A DNA stretch of 64,000 nucleotides from Lysobacter sp. Lineage in GTDB: Bacteria; Pseudomonadota; Gammaproteobacteria; Xanthomonadales; Xanthomonadaceae. The notes under the pieces are model-generated. The model was not told where the DNA came from. It did not search any database and saw only the letters and a program-made list of their open reading frames with translations. Below are positions 20,696-31,046 of the stretch, piece by piece. The DNA lies in the NCBI GenBank assembly GCA_027306995.1, contig DAHUXS010000012.1:85809-149808 (forward strand), given 5' to 3'. Position numbers and translations under genes: made by a program. Within the stretch, counting starts at the first letter, position 1. Each line of letters opens with the position of its first letter.

Positions 20696-22075
20696 TCAGC
20701 CCTCCACGCCCAGCGCGCGCAGCAGGCCGCGCGCCTTGGCCCGCGTCTCCGCGAGCTCCCTGTCGGCGATCGACTGCAAGACGATGCCTGCGCCGGTCCG
20801 GAATCGCAGGGCGTCGCCTTCGACCTCGGCGGTGCGGATCAGGATGTTGAGATCCATGTCGCCGTCGCGATTGAGCCAGCCCATCGCGCCGGTATAGGCA
20901 CCACGCCCGATGCCTTCCTGCGCCGCGATGATGCGCATGCAACTCACCTTCGGGCAGCCGGTGATCGTGCCGCCGGGAAAGACCGCGCGCAGCACGTCGA
21001 CCGGGCTGGCATCGGGCGCGCGCACGCCGCGCACATTGCTGACGATGTGATGGACGTGGGCATAGCTCTCGACCGTCATCAGTTCATCGACTTCCACCGT
21101 GCCACCGACACAGACGCGGCCGAGATCGTTGCGTTCGAGATCGACCAGCATCACGTGTTCGGCACGCTCCTTGGGATGATCGATCAATTCGCGGATGCGC
21201 GCACCGTCGTCATCGCCGGCGATGCGCGGACGCGTGCCGGCGATCGGGCGCGTGCTGGCGATGTCGCCGCGAATCGTCGCCAGGCGTTCCGGCGACGAAC
21301 TGGCCACGGCCCAGCCGCCGTGCACGAACAGTCCGGAGAACGGCGCCGGGTTGGCCGTGCGCAAACGCGCGTGCAGTGCGGCCGGATCGATCGCCCGTGC
21401 GAACCGTGCCCACCAGCCGCGCGAGAGATTGGCCTGGTAGATATCGCCGTCACGCAGGTGCCTGAGCACCGCGGCCACGCCATCGAGGAAACGTCGTGGT
21501 TCGTCTTCGCCGGTCGCAATGGGTGGATGCCAGGACAATTCGTCGATAGCCTGCGACGCCTGCAGATCGGCTTCGATGCGATCGAGCCATTCCTCGCAAC
21601 CCGCTTCCGCAATCGCGATGCATTCGCCACTGGCGTGGTCGTGCAGGATCGCTGCCGGGCAGCGCAAGGCGACGCCACGCGGTCCATGGCCTTCCGCCGC
21701 GGGGATCTGCAACGTTGGTTCGACTTCTTCGGCAAGCTCGTAGGCGCAGAACACCGCCCAGCCACCACGGAACGGCAGATCGGCATCAACGGGATCGGAA
21801 ACTTGCCGCTGTGCCTGCCACTCGCGTTCGAGGCGGTCGAGGAATCCGCCTTCCAGCACCTCGCCACTCAAGTCATGCAAGACGCCGTCATGCGTGCGGA
21901 CGAAACCCTCGCCATCCGTCGCCAGCAGCATGTCCCAGTGCGCGTGCCGACGCGCCGACGCATCCAGCGCGTGCGCCGACGATTCCAGCAACATCGGATA
22001 CCGCGCCGGGTCATGCCGGTGCAAGCGCAACAGATCAGCGCTTGCTGGCAGGCGACGCCGGATCAGGCGCGACAT
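20696..22075 (-). CDS. pabB: Aminodeoxychorismate synthase component I
   Basis: The 459-residue chorismate-using enzyme has the C-terminal signature GTRPRIAGDDDG, HVMLVDLERNDLGRVC and KVSCMRIIAAQEGIGRGAYTGAMG. It aminates chorismate to aminodeoxychorismate, which PabC next door converts to p-aminobenzoate. Overall features favour PabB over anthranilate synthase TrpE, supported by the pabC partner. It sits 25 bases downstream of fabF and is inserted into a gene order that in E. coli runs straight from fabF to pabC. Confidence 0.92.
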   Translation of the reverse strand: MSRLIRRRLPASADLLRLHRHDPARYPMLLESSAHALDASARRHAHWDMLLATDGEGFVRTHDGVLHDLSGEVLEGGFLDRLEREWQAQRQVSDPVDADLPFRGGWAVFCAYELAEEVEPTLQIPAAEGHGPRGVALRCPAAILHDHASGECIAIAEAGCEEWLDRIEADLQASQAIDELSWHPPIATGEDEPRRFLDGVAAVLRHLRDGDIYQANLSRGWWARFARAIDPAALHARLRTANPAPFSGLFVHGGWAVASSSPERLATIRGDIASTRPIAGTRPRIAGDDDGARIRELIDHPKERAEHVMLVDLERNDLGRVCVGGTVEVDELMTVESYAHVHHIVSNVRGVRAPDASPVDVLRAVFPGGTITGCPKVSCMRIIAAQEGIGRGAYTGAMGWLNRDGDMDLNILIRTAEVEGDALRFRTGAGIVLQSIADRELAETRAKARGLLRALGVEG

Positions 22076-22100
22076 CGCGCGATCTTCCCGTAACCCCGGA

Positions 22101-23339
<1,239 letters not shown>

Positions 23340-23436
23340 TTTGACTCCGGGGATCGTGTTCGATCAAAACAAAACGGGTTCGCTCAAACGCACGAGGCCG
23401 CGATGCGCGGCCCCATGACGTGTGTTGCTGGCGCGA

Positions 23437-23679
23437 TCAGGCCGTCTTGACGTGCGCCTTGACGTAGTCGATCGCCTGCTGCACGGTGGTGATCTTCTCG
23501 GCTTCTTCGTCCGGGATCTCGCACTCGAATTCTTCTTCAAGCGCCATCACCAGCTCGACGGTATCGAGCGAATCAGCGCCGAGATCGTCCACGAACGAGG
23601 CATTGTTGCTGACATCTTCTTCCTTGACGCCAAGCTGTTCGACAACGATTTTCTTGACGCGTTCTTCGATGGTGCTCAT
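23437..23679 (-). CDS. acpP: Acyl carrier protein
   Basis: An 80-residue acidic protein with the phosphopantetheine site [13 protein letters not shown], Ser37 being the attachment residue. It carries the growing acyl chain. It lies between fabG (139 bases upstream) and fabF. A possible promoter, TTGTCA at 23746-23751 and an AGTGTA-complement TACACT at 23725-23730 (15-base spacing), lies in that gap but is not convincing. Confidence 0.97.
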   Translation of the reverse strand: MSTIEERVKKIVVEQLGVKEEDVSNNASFVDDLGADSLDTVELVMALEEEFECEIPDEEAEKITTVQQAIDYVKAHVKTA

Positions 23680-23818
23680 GTTCTTGCTGCTCCAGAGGGA
23701 GGGAGGTTTCGGTTTTCAGGCCGTAGTGTAGTGCAAAAGCCGATTTGACAAGCAGTGCGGCGGCGAATGGGACCACCCCGCCAGAGTGGGGATGATATGC
23801 CAGAGTCGCCGCCCCGGG

Positions 23819-24562
23819 TCACGGCATGTACATGCCGCCGTTGACGTGCAAGGTGTCGCCGGTGATGTAGGCCGCATCCGGCCCCGCCAGGAAAGCCACC
23901 GCACGGGCAATGTCCGCCGGTTCGCCAAGCCGGCCCAGCGCGATCTGCTGGAGCATCGCGGCCTTGGCCTCTTCCGGCAGGTCGCGCGTCATGTCGGTGG
24001 CGATGAAACCCGGGGCGACCACGTTCACGGTGATGCCACGGCTGCCGATCTCGCGCGCCAGCGACTTGCTGAAGGCGATGATGCCGGCCTTGGCCGCCGC
24101 GTAATTGGCCTGGCCCGCGTTGCCGGTGACGCCGATCACGGAGGCGATGTTGATGATGCGGCCCTTGCGCGCCTTCATCATCCCGCGCATCACCGCCTTG
24201 CTGGAGCGATAGACGCTGGTGAGGTTGGTGTCGAGGATCGCTTGCCAGTCCTCGTCCTTCATCCGCATCAGCAGGTTGTCGCGGGTGATGCCTGCGTTGT
24301 TGACGAGGATGTCGAGCTTGCCGAATTCCTTCTGGATGCCATCGATCAACGCTTCGATCGCGCCTTCTTCGGTGACGTTCAACACGCGACCGTGGCCACC
24401 GACCGACTTCAGGCGTTCGCCGATCGCGGCGGCGCCCAATTCGCTGGTGGCGGTTCCGATCACGATGGCGCCGCGGGCGGCGAGTTCATCGGCGATCGCT
24501 GCACCGATGCCGCGCGATGCGCCGGTCACCAGTGCGATTTCGTTTTCCAGCGGCTTGCTCAT
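23819..24562 (-). CDS. fabG: 3-oxoacyl-ACP reductase (FabG)
   Basis: From ATG 24562 the protein has 247 residues. It is a short-chain dehydrogenase: TGASRGIG near residue 13, NNAG, catalytic Ser in NIASVIGVTGN, YAAAKAG with Tyr and Lys, and the FabG end HVNGGMYM. It reduces 3-oxoacyl-ACP with NADPH. Its ATG shares one base with the fabD TGA (TGATG). Confidence 0.96.
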   Translation of the reverse strand: MSKPLENEIALVTGASRGIGAAIADELAARGAIVIGTATSELGAAAIGERLKSVGGHGRVLNVTEEGAIEALIDGIQKEFGKLDILVNNAGITRDNLLMRMKDEDWQAILDTNLTSVYRSSKAVMRGMMKARKGRIINIASVIGVTGNAGQANYAAAKAGIIAFSKSLAREIGSRGITVNVVAPGFIATDMTRDLPEEAKAAMLQQIALGRLGEPADIARAVAFLAGPDAAYITGDTLHVNGGMYMP

Positions 24563-25497
24563 CAGGCGTTCCATTCTTCCAGTGCGGTTTCGAATTCGGG
24601 CACGCTGCCGAGCGCGCGTGCGTCGAGGGATTTGTCGATTCGCTTGACCAGGCCGGCCAGCACCTTGCCCGGGCCGCATTCGCCGATGCGCGTCGCGCCC
24701 TTCGCGGCAAGCGCCTGCACGCATTCGGTCCAACGCACCGGCTGGTACAACTGGCGCACCAACGCATCGCGGATCGCGTCCACGTTGTCGTGCACGGACG
24801 CATCGACGTTCTGCACCACCGGCAGCGACGGCGCCTGCCAGTGCAGGCCGCGCATGGTTTCGGCGAGGCGATTGGCGGCCTCGCGCATCAACGGCGTATG
24901 CGAAGGCACGCTGACGGCGAGCTTCACCGCCTTGCGCACGCCCTTTTCCGCCAGCAACGCCAGCGCACGATCGACCGCCGCGGCATCGCCACCGATCACG
25001 ATCTGCCCCGGCGAGTTGTAATTGGCCGGCACCACGACCTGCGATTCCGACGCGGCCTTGCACACCTCGGCGACCAGATCGTCATCGGCACCGATCACCG
25101 CCGCCATCGCGCCGGTTCCGGCAGGCGCGGCGTCCTGCATCAACTGTCCGCGGATGCGGACCAGATGCGCGCCGTCCTTCAGCGACAACGCACCGGCCGC
25201 GACCAGCGCGCTGTATTCGCCCAGGCTGTGACCGGCCAGGAGCGACGGCTGTGCCCCGCCCTTTTCCTGCCATGCGCGCCACACCGCGACGCCGGCGGCC
25301 AGCAATGCCGGCTGGGTGTATTCGGTGCGGTTGAGCATTTCCTCGGGGCCGCCCTGGGACAGCGCCCACAGGTCAACGTCGGCGCCTTCGGACGCTTCGG
25401 CGAAGGTGCTGCGAATGACGGGGTGCAGTTCGGAAAGTTCCGCCAGCATGCCGAGGCTCTGCGAGCCCTGGCCGGGGAACACGAAGGCAAGAGTCAC
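24562..25497 (-). CDS. fabD: Malonyl-CoA:ACP transacylase (FabD)
   Basis: The 311-residue protein starts at GTG 25497 with TLAFVFPGQGSQSLGM and has the GHSLGEYSAL nucleophile elbow (Ser) and the VPSHTPLM segment with the catalytic His. It loads malonate on ACP. The GTG is chosen because the FPGQGSQ motif begins a few residues into all FabD proteins; no good ribosome site is seen there. Confidence 0.95.
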   Translation of the reverse strand: MTLAFVFPGQGSQSLGMLAELSELHPVIRSTFAEASEGADVDLWALSQGGPEEMLNRTEYTQPALLAAGVAVWRAWQEKGGAQPSLLAGHSLGEYSALVAAGALSLKDGAHLVRIRGQLMQDAAPAGTGAMAAVIGADDDLVAEVCKAASESQVVVPANYNSPGQIVIGGDAAAVDRALALLAEKGVRKAVKLAVSVPSHTPLMREAANRLAETMRGLHWQAPSLPVVQNVDASVHDNVDAIRDALVRQLYQPVRWTECVQALAAKGATRIGECGPGKVLAGLVKRIDKSLDARALGSVPEFETALEEWNA

Positions 25498-25573
25498 GGA
25501 TGGACGTCTCGTGGGATGGCCGCACATGGTAGCTGTTGGGCCCCACCATGCGCGCCAGAATGGTGATCCCGGA

Positions 25574-26560
25574 TCAGGCGAAGGCGTCGGCCATTTCAAT
25601 ATCACCCGGACGGAACAGCCAGGACTGCGACGACGGCGCCCATTCCGCCTCGACCCGCGGACTCGGCAACTGGCTGGCCCAGCCCAGGGAGGCCGCCATC
25701 ATCGCGTCGATGCGCCCGAGCATGGCGTAACGCTTGCGGTACATCGAACGCTTCTTCGAAGCGACCGTCGCCAGGTCGCGCACCGCCATTTCCACCGGCA
25801 ACTTGTACAGGCCATGCTTCCACTGCTCGCCGCCGTGTTCGTTCCAGATGGCGTCGTAGCTCAGGGCTTTCTTGGCCTGGTCGCGCTGCCCCGGTCGATA
25901 GATCGCATGCGCGGCATCTTCGACGCCCAGCATCAACCCGACACCAAGCTGGCCGGCCGCCAGCTGAAGGAAATGCACCAGCGTCGACATCGGGCGCAAT
26001 CCATGCATCGCGCGCGTCAGGACTTGGTACATCGCATGCGCATCGCCGGCGTTGCTGCCCTGCAAGCCGCCGATGACCATGGCGCGGCTTCCCAGCCGGG
26101 AATTGAGCAAGGCAAAAGTCGCCATCGCGACGCGTCCGAGCGAACAGTCCCAGACCAGATTGAGGTCGCCCTCACGCTGGGTGCCCGGCTGATGGACCAG
26201 GCGGATGGTGTGTTCGATCCCGTCTTCGGCAAACGCCGCGACGGCCCACCCTTCCTTCGTGTAGATCGCGTCACGGACCGGTTCCGGAAACCGGCTCAAC
26301 AGCTCGAAGTGCTTGCGCAGCAGGCTGAAGCGTTGCAGCTGCGTCAACCGCGCGCTGACATAGGGCTGCTGGAGGCGCGCGCACAGTCCGGTCCCGGCAT
26401 TGCGTGCAACCGCGAGTTGGGGACGATCGATCAGTCCGAACCAGTAACGGTGCAATGGCGCCTGCAACCGTGCGCGGACACTGAAACGCATCGCTCGCGC
26501 CCAGCCCGGCCTTGAGCCCGGATCGGCTGCGTAACGCCCAAGTAATGATTTGGTTGACAT
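25574..26560 (-). CDS. DUF535 (VirK/YbjX family) protein
   Basis: From ATG 26560 (AGGA four bases upstream) the protein has 328 residues. It matches DUF535: LVHQPGTQREGDLNLVWDCSLGRVAM in the middle, IGGLQG, and near the C-terminus LYKLPVEMA followed by SKKRSMYRKRYAML. Members include VirK of Shigella and Salmonella and YbjX of E. coli, linked to envelope or antimicrobial peptide phenotypes; the biochemical role is unknown. It interrupts the fabH-fabD order. The 125 bases upstream are AT-richer than the neighbours and may hold its own promoter. Confidence 0.8.
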   Translation of the reverse strand: MSTKSLLGRYAADPGSRPGWARAMRFSVRARLQAPLHRYWFGLIDRPQLAVARNAGTGLCARLQQPYVSARLTQLQRFSLLRKHFELLSRFPEPVRDAIYTKEGWAVAAFAEDGIEHTIRLVHQPGTQREGDLNLVWDCSLGRVAMATFALLNSRLGSRAMVIGGLQGSNAGDAHAMYQVLTRAMHGLRPMSTLVHFLQLAAGQLGVGLMLGVEDAAHAIYRPGQRDQAKKALSYDAIWNEHGGEQWKHGLYKLPVEMAVRDLATVASKKRSMYRKRYAMLGRIDAMMAASLGWASQLPSPRVEAEWAPSSQSWLFRPGDIEMADAFA

Positions 26561-26685
26561 GAAATCCTGCATGTCGCGCAGATTCGCAGGACAGGCAGGC
26601 ACGCGCCATCGCCTGCTGCTTCAACTGCAACAGGATTCACATATTTTTTACATTGTTGGATGGGCGAACCAGCGCCCATTCACCC

Positions 26686-27678
26686 TCAGTAGCGCAGCAG
26701 CACCGAGCCCCAGGTGAAGCCGCCGCCGAAAGCCTCGAGCAGCAACAGCTGGCCGCGCTGGACCTTGCCGGATTGCACGGCGGCATCCAGCGCCAGCGGC
26801 ACCGAGCCCGACGAGGTGTTGCCATGCTTGTCGACGGTAACGATCACGCGATCCATCGGCATGTCGAGGCGCTTGGCGGTCGCTTCGATGATGCGCAGGT
26901 TGGCCTGGTGCGGGATCAGCCAGTCGATGTCGTGGCGATCGAGGCCGTTGGCATCCAGCGTCTCGTCGACCAGGCCGTCGAGGGCCTTGACCGCGTGTTT
27001 GAACACTTCGTTGCCGGTCATCAGGACCTTGACGCCGGCATTGGGTTCTTCCGGCTTGAATCCGGCAGACACGCCCACCGGGTTCCACAACAGTTCCTTC
27101 TTGGCGCCATCGGCGTGCAGGTGGGTGCTGAGGATGCCGGTCTCGCTATCGGGCTTGAGCACCACGGCGCCAGCGCCATCGCCGAACAGCACGCAGGTGC
27201 CGCGGTCGTTCCAGTCGACCATGCGGGTCAGGGTTTCCGAACCGACCACCAGCGCGCACTTGGCGTCGCCGCTGCGGACGAACTTGTCGGCGACCGTGAC
27301 CGCGTAGATGAAGCCCGAGCAGGCCGCGTTGACGTCGAACGCCGGGCAGCCAACGATCCCCAGGCGCGCCTGCATCAGGCAGGCCGAAGACGGGAAGATC
27401 AGGTCGGGTGTGGTGGTGCCGAAGACGATGAGGTCGATGTCGTCGGCGGTGACGCCGGCGGCGGCCATCGCCTTGCGGGCGGCTTCCTCGCCGAGGCTGA
27501 CGGTGGTCTCGCCTTCGCCGGCAACGTGGCGCTGGCGGATGCCGGTGCGGGCCGCGATCCATTCGTCGCTGGTATCGACGCGCTTGGCCAGGTCGTCATT
27601 GGTGACGACCTGTTTCGGCAGCGCACTGCCAGTGCCGGCGATGCGAGCGTAGACACGGGAAGAAGCAACATCAGCCAT
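26686..27678 (-). CDS. fabH: 3-oxoacyl-ACP synthase III (FabH)
   Basis: The 330-residue enzyme has [13 protein letters not shown] (Cys), [11 protein letters not shown] (His) and [14 protein letters not shown] (Asn), the FabH triad, and starts [21 protein letters not shown]. It condenses acetyl-CoA with malonyl-ACP to start fatty acid synthesis. It follows rpmF by 167 bases with no plsX between them. An imperfectly terminated hairpin (ATGGGCG/CGCCCAT) follows the stop near 26660-26680. Confidence 0.95.
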   Translation of the reverse strand: MADVASSRVYARIAGTGSALPKQVVTNDDLAKRVDTSDEWIAARTGIRQRHVAGEGETTVSLGEEAARKAMAAAGVTADDIDLIVFGTTTPDLIFPSSACLMQARLGIVGCPAFDVNAACSGFIYAVTVADKFVRSGDAKCALVVGSETLTRMVDWNDRGTCVLFGDGAGAVVLKPDSETGILSTHLHADGAKKELLWNPVGVSAGFKPEEPNAGVKVLMTGNEVFKHAVKALDGLVDETLDANGLDRHDIDWLIPHQANLRIIEATAKRLDMPMDRVIVTVDKHGNTSSGSVPLALDAAVQSGKVQRGQLLLLEAFGGGFTWGSVLLRY

Positions 27679-27845
27679 CGATCGAACTCCTTGGATCCGG
27701 ATGGGAGGTTTCCGGAACGATTTCCGCAAGCACGACAAGGACGATGCCGCAAAGCAGCATCGTCCCGTCAGGTTACATCAACGAACCACTCGCAATTGAA
27801 TCACGCATCCGCGGACCATCCTGGAAGGATTCCGCCGGGGCGGAA

Positions 27846-28040
27846 TCAATCTTCCTCGACCACCTTGGTCTTGGACGGCAGCACCTTCTTGCCGCGGTAG
27901 TAACCGTCGGCAGTGACGTGGTGGCGGATGTGGGTCTCGCCGCTGGTCGGGTCGGTGGACAGCTGCTTCGCCGTCAGCGAATCATGCGCGCGGCGCATGC
28001 CACGCTTGGACGGGGAAACGCGGGATTTCTGGACAGCCAT
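27846..28040 (-). CDS. rpmF: 50S ribosomal protein L32
   Basis: A 64-residue basic protein starting [22 protein letters not shown], the standard L32 N-terminus. The zinc-binding Cys residues found in some L32 proteins are absent (zinc-independent form; [17 protein letters not shown]). It is cotranscribed with yceD upstream, 50 bases apart. Confidence 0.96.
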   Translation of the reverse strand: MAVQKSRVSPSKRGMRRAHDSLTAKQLSTDPTSGETHIRHHVTADGYYRGKKVLPSKTKVVEED

Positions 28041-28090
28041 GGGACAAACTCCTGGGTGAATCGGTGTCCGCCGAAACGGACGTCTGAACG

Positions 28091-28606
28091 TTATTCCTTC
28101 TGGTCGCGCCGGAGCGCTGCCAGTGCTGCAAACGGATTGACCGACGCAGCTTCTTCCTCGTCGGGCGACCACTCGGCCTCCATGACCTCGGTCCCCGGCT
28201 TGACCGGTATCGCCGGCACCGCGAGGATCAATTCGTCCTCGATCATGTCGCGGGGCGAAACCGAATCGCTCGCATCGACCAGCCATGGTTCGTAGCCCGG
28301 CGGCAGTGCTGCTTCCTCGGCCTCGTCGCGAATGAACGCGATGCGTTGGCTCACCTGCACAGGGAGCTCGAACCGTTCGAAACTGCGCTGGCATTCCAGC
28401 GGCAAGGCGGTGTCGATTTCCAGTGAGGCGTAGGCAATCTGCAGGGCATCACGGTCGAATGCGATGCGGTAGGCGACTTCGCCTTCACCATCAATCAGCA
28501 GACCGGCCAGCCGTGGCAGTTCCGCCAAATCCAGCCTGCCCTCGAACTCGCGCCGCGCCGACACCATGCGCCATGGATCGACCTGGTCGGGCAATTTCGA
28601 GGACAT
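28091..28606 (-). CDS. yceD: YceD (DUF177) family protein
   Basis: From ATG 28606 the protein has 171 residues with the DUF177 pattern: [30 protein letters not shown], and [17 protein letters not shown], then an acidic stretch. YceD proteins are always upstream of rpmF and are linked to 23S rRNA accumulation. No Shine-Dalgarno is visible and a strong promoter ends only about ten bases upstream, so the transcript may be leaderless. Confidence 0.88.
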   Translation of the reverse strand: MSSKLPDQVDPWRMVSARREFEGRLDLAELPRLAGLLIDGEGEVAYRIAFDRDALQIAYASLEIDTALPLECQRSFERFELPVQVSQRIAFIRDEAEEAALPPGYEPWLVDASDSVSPRDMIEDELILAVPAIPVKPGTEVMEAEWSPDEEEAASVNPFAALAALRRDQKE

Positions 28607-28616
28607 AAGCCGATGA

Positions 28617-28645
28617 ATGTTAAGGATGAACGGGAGGACTGTCAA
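28617..28645 (-). promoter_or_regulatory. Strong sigma-70 promoter of yceD-rpmF(-fab) operon
   Basis: On the minus strand a perfect -35 TTGACA (28640-28645) is 17 bases from TAACAT (28617-28622). A start site about seven bases past the -10 would fall near 28610, only a few bases from the yceD ATG at 28606. Confidence 0.75.
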
Positions 28646-28742
28646 ACACGCCCGCGGTCCGCCGGGAGGTGACTTCCCGCGGATTGCGCCGGAGCCGGGC
28701 TATCGACACACTGCCGTTCAGGAACCGGACTCAGAGTCACCA

Positions 28743-29090
28743 TTGAACCCGATCATCTTCCCCATCGCCATCCTGGCGGTGATCGCGCTGGCCGTCGCCA
28801 TCTTCGTGGCGCAACGCCGGCGCCAGCACCAGCGCTGGAGCCTGCTCCGCGAGGTGATGGACAGTGCCGACGCGCTGGAAATGCAGCTGACCCGTGTCCG
28901 CCGCCAACTGGATGGCGTCGCCAGCGCCAGCCAGGCCGATGCCGCCCTGCGCGATGCCCTCCATGATCTGTTGCGCCAGCGGATGTGGTTGCAGCAGCAC
29001 GGCATGAACGCCCGCATCGCCGAACTGGAAGCCGTGCGCAGCCGCCTCGATGCCGGTCGCCAGCGCCTGGATGCGCAAACCGCCGCCTGA
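28743..29090 (+). CDS. Small membrane-anchored coiled-coil protein of unknown function
   Basis: I do not recognise this protein. The frame continues upstream to 28617, but a TTG at 28743 (LNPIIFPIAILAVIALAVAIFVAQRRRQ) gives a 115-residue protein with an N-terminal membrane helix (about 3-22), a basic stop-transfer stretch and a long helical, Leu/Arg/Gln/Glu-rich region likely to form a coiled coil. The start is uncertain since no ribosome site is obvious. It lies 28 bases upstream of moxR on the same strand and so is probably part of the MoxR/DUF58/transglutaminase unit. Confidence 0.55.
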   Translation: MNPIIFPIAILAVIALAVAIFVAQRRRQHQRWSLLREVMDSADALEMQLTRVRRQLDGVASASQADAALRDALHDLLRQRMWLQQHGMNARIAELEAVRSRLDAGRQRLDAQTAA

Positions 29091-29118
29091 CCCAACGACC
29101 CAACGGAGCCAGCCCCCG

Positions 29119-30069
29119 ATGCGCACCGCCACCCCGCCCCGACCGCTTGCCGATGCACAAGCGGCCGCCCTCGAAGCCGCCCAGCAGCAGGTCAACCGGC
29201 TGGTCCTTGGCAAGCCGCTGGAGGTGCGCCTGGCCTTCGTCGCCCTGCTCGCCGACGGCCACCTGCTGATCGAGGACCTGCCCGGCCTCGGCAAGACCAC
29301 CCTGGCGCATGCGCTGGCGGCAACGCTGGGACTCGACTTCCAGCGCATCCAGTTCACCTCCGACCTGTTGCCCGCCGATGTCGTCGGCGTGTCGATCTAC
29401 GACGCCCCGGCATCGCGTTTCGAATTCCACCCCGGGCCGGTGTTCACCCACATCCTGCTGGCGGACGAGATCAATCGCGCGCCGCCGCGGACGCAGAGCG
29501 CCTTGCTGGAAGCGATGGCGGAGCGCCAAGTCACGCTGGATGGCGTCACCCGTCCGTTGTCGGAACCCTTCTTCGTGATCGCCACGCAGAATCCGGTCGA
29601 CCTGGTCGGCACTTATCCCCTGCCCGATTCCCAGCTCGATCGCTTCCTGCTGCGCATTTCGATGGGCTATCCCAATGCCGAGGCCGAACGCGCGCTGCTG
29701 CTCGGCGAGGAGCGCCGATTGCTGATCTCGCAGGCGCGGCCGCAGCTTGGTCGCGACGATCTGCTGATGATCCGCGCTGCGGTCCAGCAGGTGCACGTGA
29801 GCGAAGCGCTGGTCGATTATCTGCTGGCCCTGATCGCGCGCAGCCGTAATCACCCCGGCGTCCGCGTCGGATTGTCGCCACGTGCGGGCCTCGCGCTGCT
29901 GCGCGCCGCACGCGCGCATGCGTTGCTGCTCGGGCGCGGCCATGTGCTGCCCGACGACGTGCAGGCACTGTTCCCGCATCTCGCCGCGCACCGCCGCGTC
30001 GCCAATGCTGACGCCGGCGATGCCCGCGCGCTGGCGCGTTCGGTGCTGTTGGCGGTTCCGGTCGACTGA
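29119..30069 (+). CDS. MoxR family AAA+ ATPase
   Basis: The 316-residue ATPase (ATG 29119, GGAG upstream) has Walker A DLPGLGKTTLA, Walker B ILLADEINRAPPRTQSALLEAM, and the MoxR stretch ATQNPVDLVGTYPLPDSQLDRFLL. MoxR proteins act as chaperone-like ATPases, often with a DUF58 partner. Its TGA overlaps the DUF58 ATG (TGATG at 30067-30071). Confidence 0.92.
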   Translation: MRTATPPRPLADAQAAALEAAQQQVNRLVLGKPLEVRLAFVALLADGHLLIEDLPGLGKTTLAHALAATLGLDFQRIQFTSDLLPADVVGVSIYDAPASRFEFHPGPVFTHILLADEINRAPPRTQSALLEAMAERQVTLDGVTRPLSEPFFVIATQNPVDLVGTYPLPDSQLDRFLLRISMGYPNAEAERALLLGEERRLLISQARPQLGRDDLLMIRAAVQQVHVSEALVDYLLALIARSRNHPGVRVGLSPRAGLALLRAARAHALLLGRGHVLPDDVQALFPHLAAHRRVANADAGDARALARSVLLAVPVD

Positions 30070-31046
30070 TGGACGACGCAGCGCCTGCCGGGCGCCCCGC
30101 GTTCCGGCATCGACTGGAAAACTGGATCCGTCGACGCGGTCGCGTCGATCCGTTGCCAATGACGATCGATCGTCGCCGCGTCTACGTATTGCCGACGAAA
30201 TTCGGCCTGTTCTACGGTGCGATGGTCGGCGTGATGTTCCTGGGCGCGCTGAACTACAACAACAATCCGGCATTGCTGCTGTCGCTGTTGCTGCTCGCGG
30301 CAGGGCTCGCGAGCCTGGTGTACACGCACCTGCAGTTGTCGGGACTGTGCGTGGCTTCGATCGATGCCGAACCGGTGCATGCCGGTGAAACCCTGCAGGT
30401 GAAGATCGGCCTTGTGGCCAGTGATGCCCGCGCGCGCAGCGGCCTGCAACTGGACTGCAGCGATGGTCAAGCCGTCGCCGCGGTGGCGCCGCACGCGACC
30501 ACGTTCGCGACCTTGCCTGTTCCAACGACAAGGCGCGGTTGGCTGGACGCGGGACGACTGGAACTCGCGACCACGCGACCGCTCGGCCTGGCCTGCGCCT
30601 GGAGCTGGTTGTGGCAGGGACAGGGGTGGCTGGTCTACCCCACGCCCGAAACCAACGGCCCGCCACTACCCGATCGCGGCGAAGGCGGCCATCGCGCGAA
30701 ACCGGCATCAGCCGGTGACGACATCCACCAGCTGCGGGCGTATCGCCACGGCGACGCGCCACACGCGATCGCGTGGAAGGCATCGGCGCGCGCGACGCAT
30801 CTGCTGACGCGCGAGTACGAGCAACGTGTCGACGCCGACATCCTGCTCGACTGGAACGATGTCCGCCATCTTCCCTGGGAGCACGCGATCTCGCGATTGG
30901 CGCATTGGGTCGAACTCGCCGAGCGCCATGGGCATCGCTACGGATTGCGGCCACCGCTCGGCCGGGCACTGCCCGCGGATCGTGGCCCGCACCATCGCCA
31001 TGCCTGCCTGGATGCGCTGGCGCGATTGCCGGAGCGCGCGTCGTGA
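30069..31046 (+). CDS. DUF58 domain membrane protein
   Basis: A 325-residue protein with two adjacent membrane helices (about 45-62 and 66-87), then a domain containing RGWLDAGRLELATTRPLGL and the DUF58 signature DDIHQLRAYRHGDAPHAIAWKASAR. DUF58 proteins are encoded with MoxR ATPases and may be their membrane substrates. It overlaps moxR by one base and the next gene by four. Confidence 0.88.
   Translation: MDDAAPAGRPAFRHRLENWIRRRGRVDPLPMTIDRRRVYVLPTKFGLFYGAMVGVMFLGALNYNNNPALLLSLLLLAAGLASLVYTHLQLSGLCVASIDAEPVHAGETLQVKIGLVASDARARSGLQLDCSDGQAVAAVAPHATTFATLPVPTTRRGWLDAGRLELATTRPLGLACAWSWLWQGQGWLVYPTPETNGPPLPDRGEGGHRAKPASAGDDIHQLRAYRHGDAPHAIAWKASARATHLLTREYEQRVDADILLDWNDVRHLPWEHAISRLAHWVELAERHGHRYGLRPPLGRALPADRGPHHRHACLDALARLPERAS

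Noticed and set aside
23725..23751. acpP promoter with TTGTCA and TACACT
   Set aside because: The spacing of 15 bases is too short for confidence and alternative pairs are no better.
27742..27766. Hairpin ACGATGC/GCATCGT upstream of fabH as a terminator or riboswitch
   Set aside because: There is no T-run or conserved riboswitch pattern, and the stem is short.
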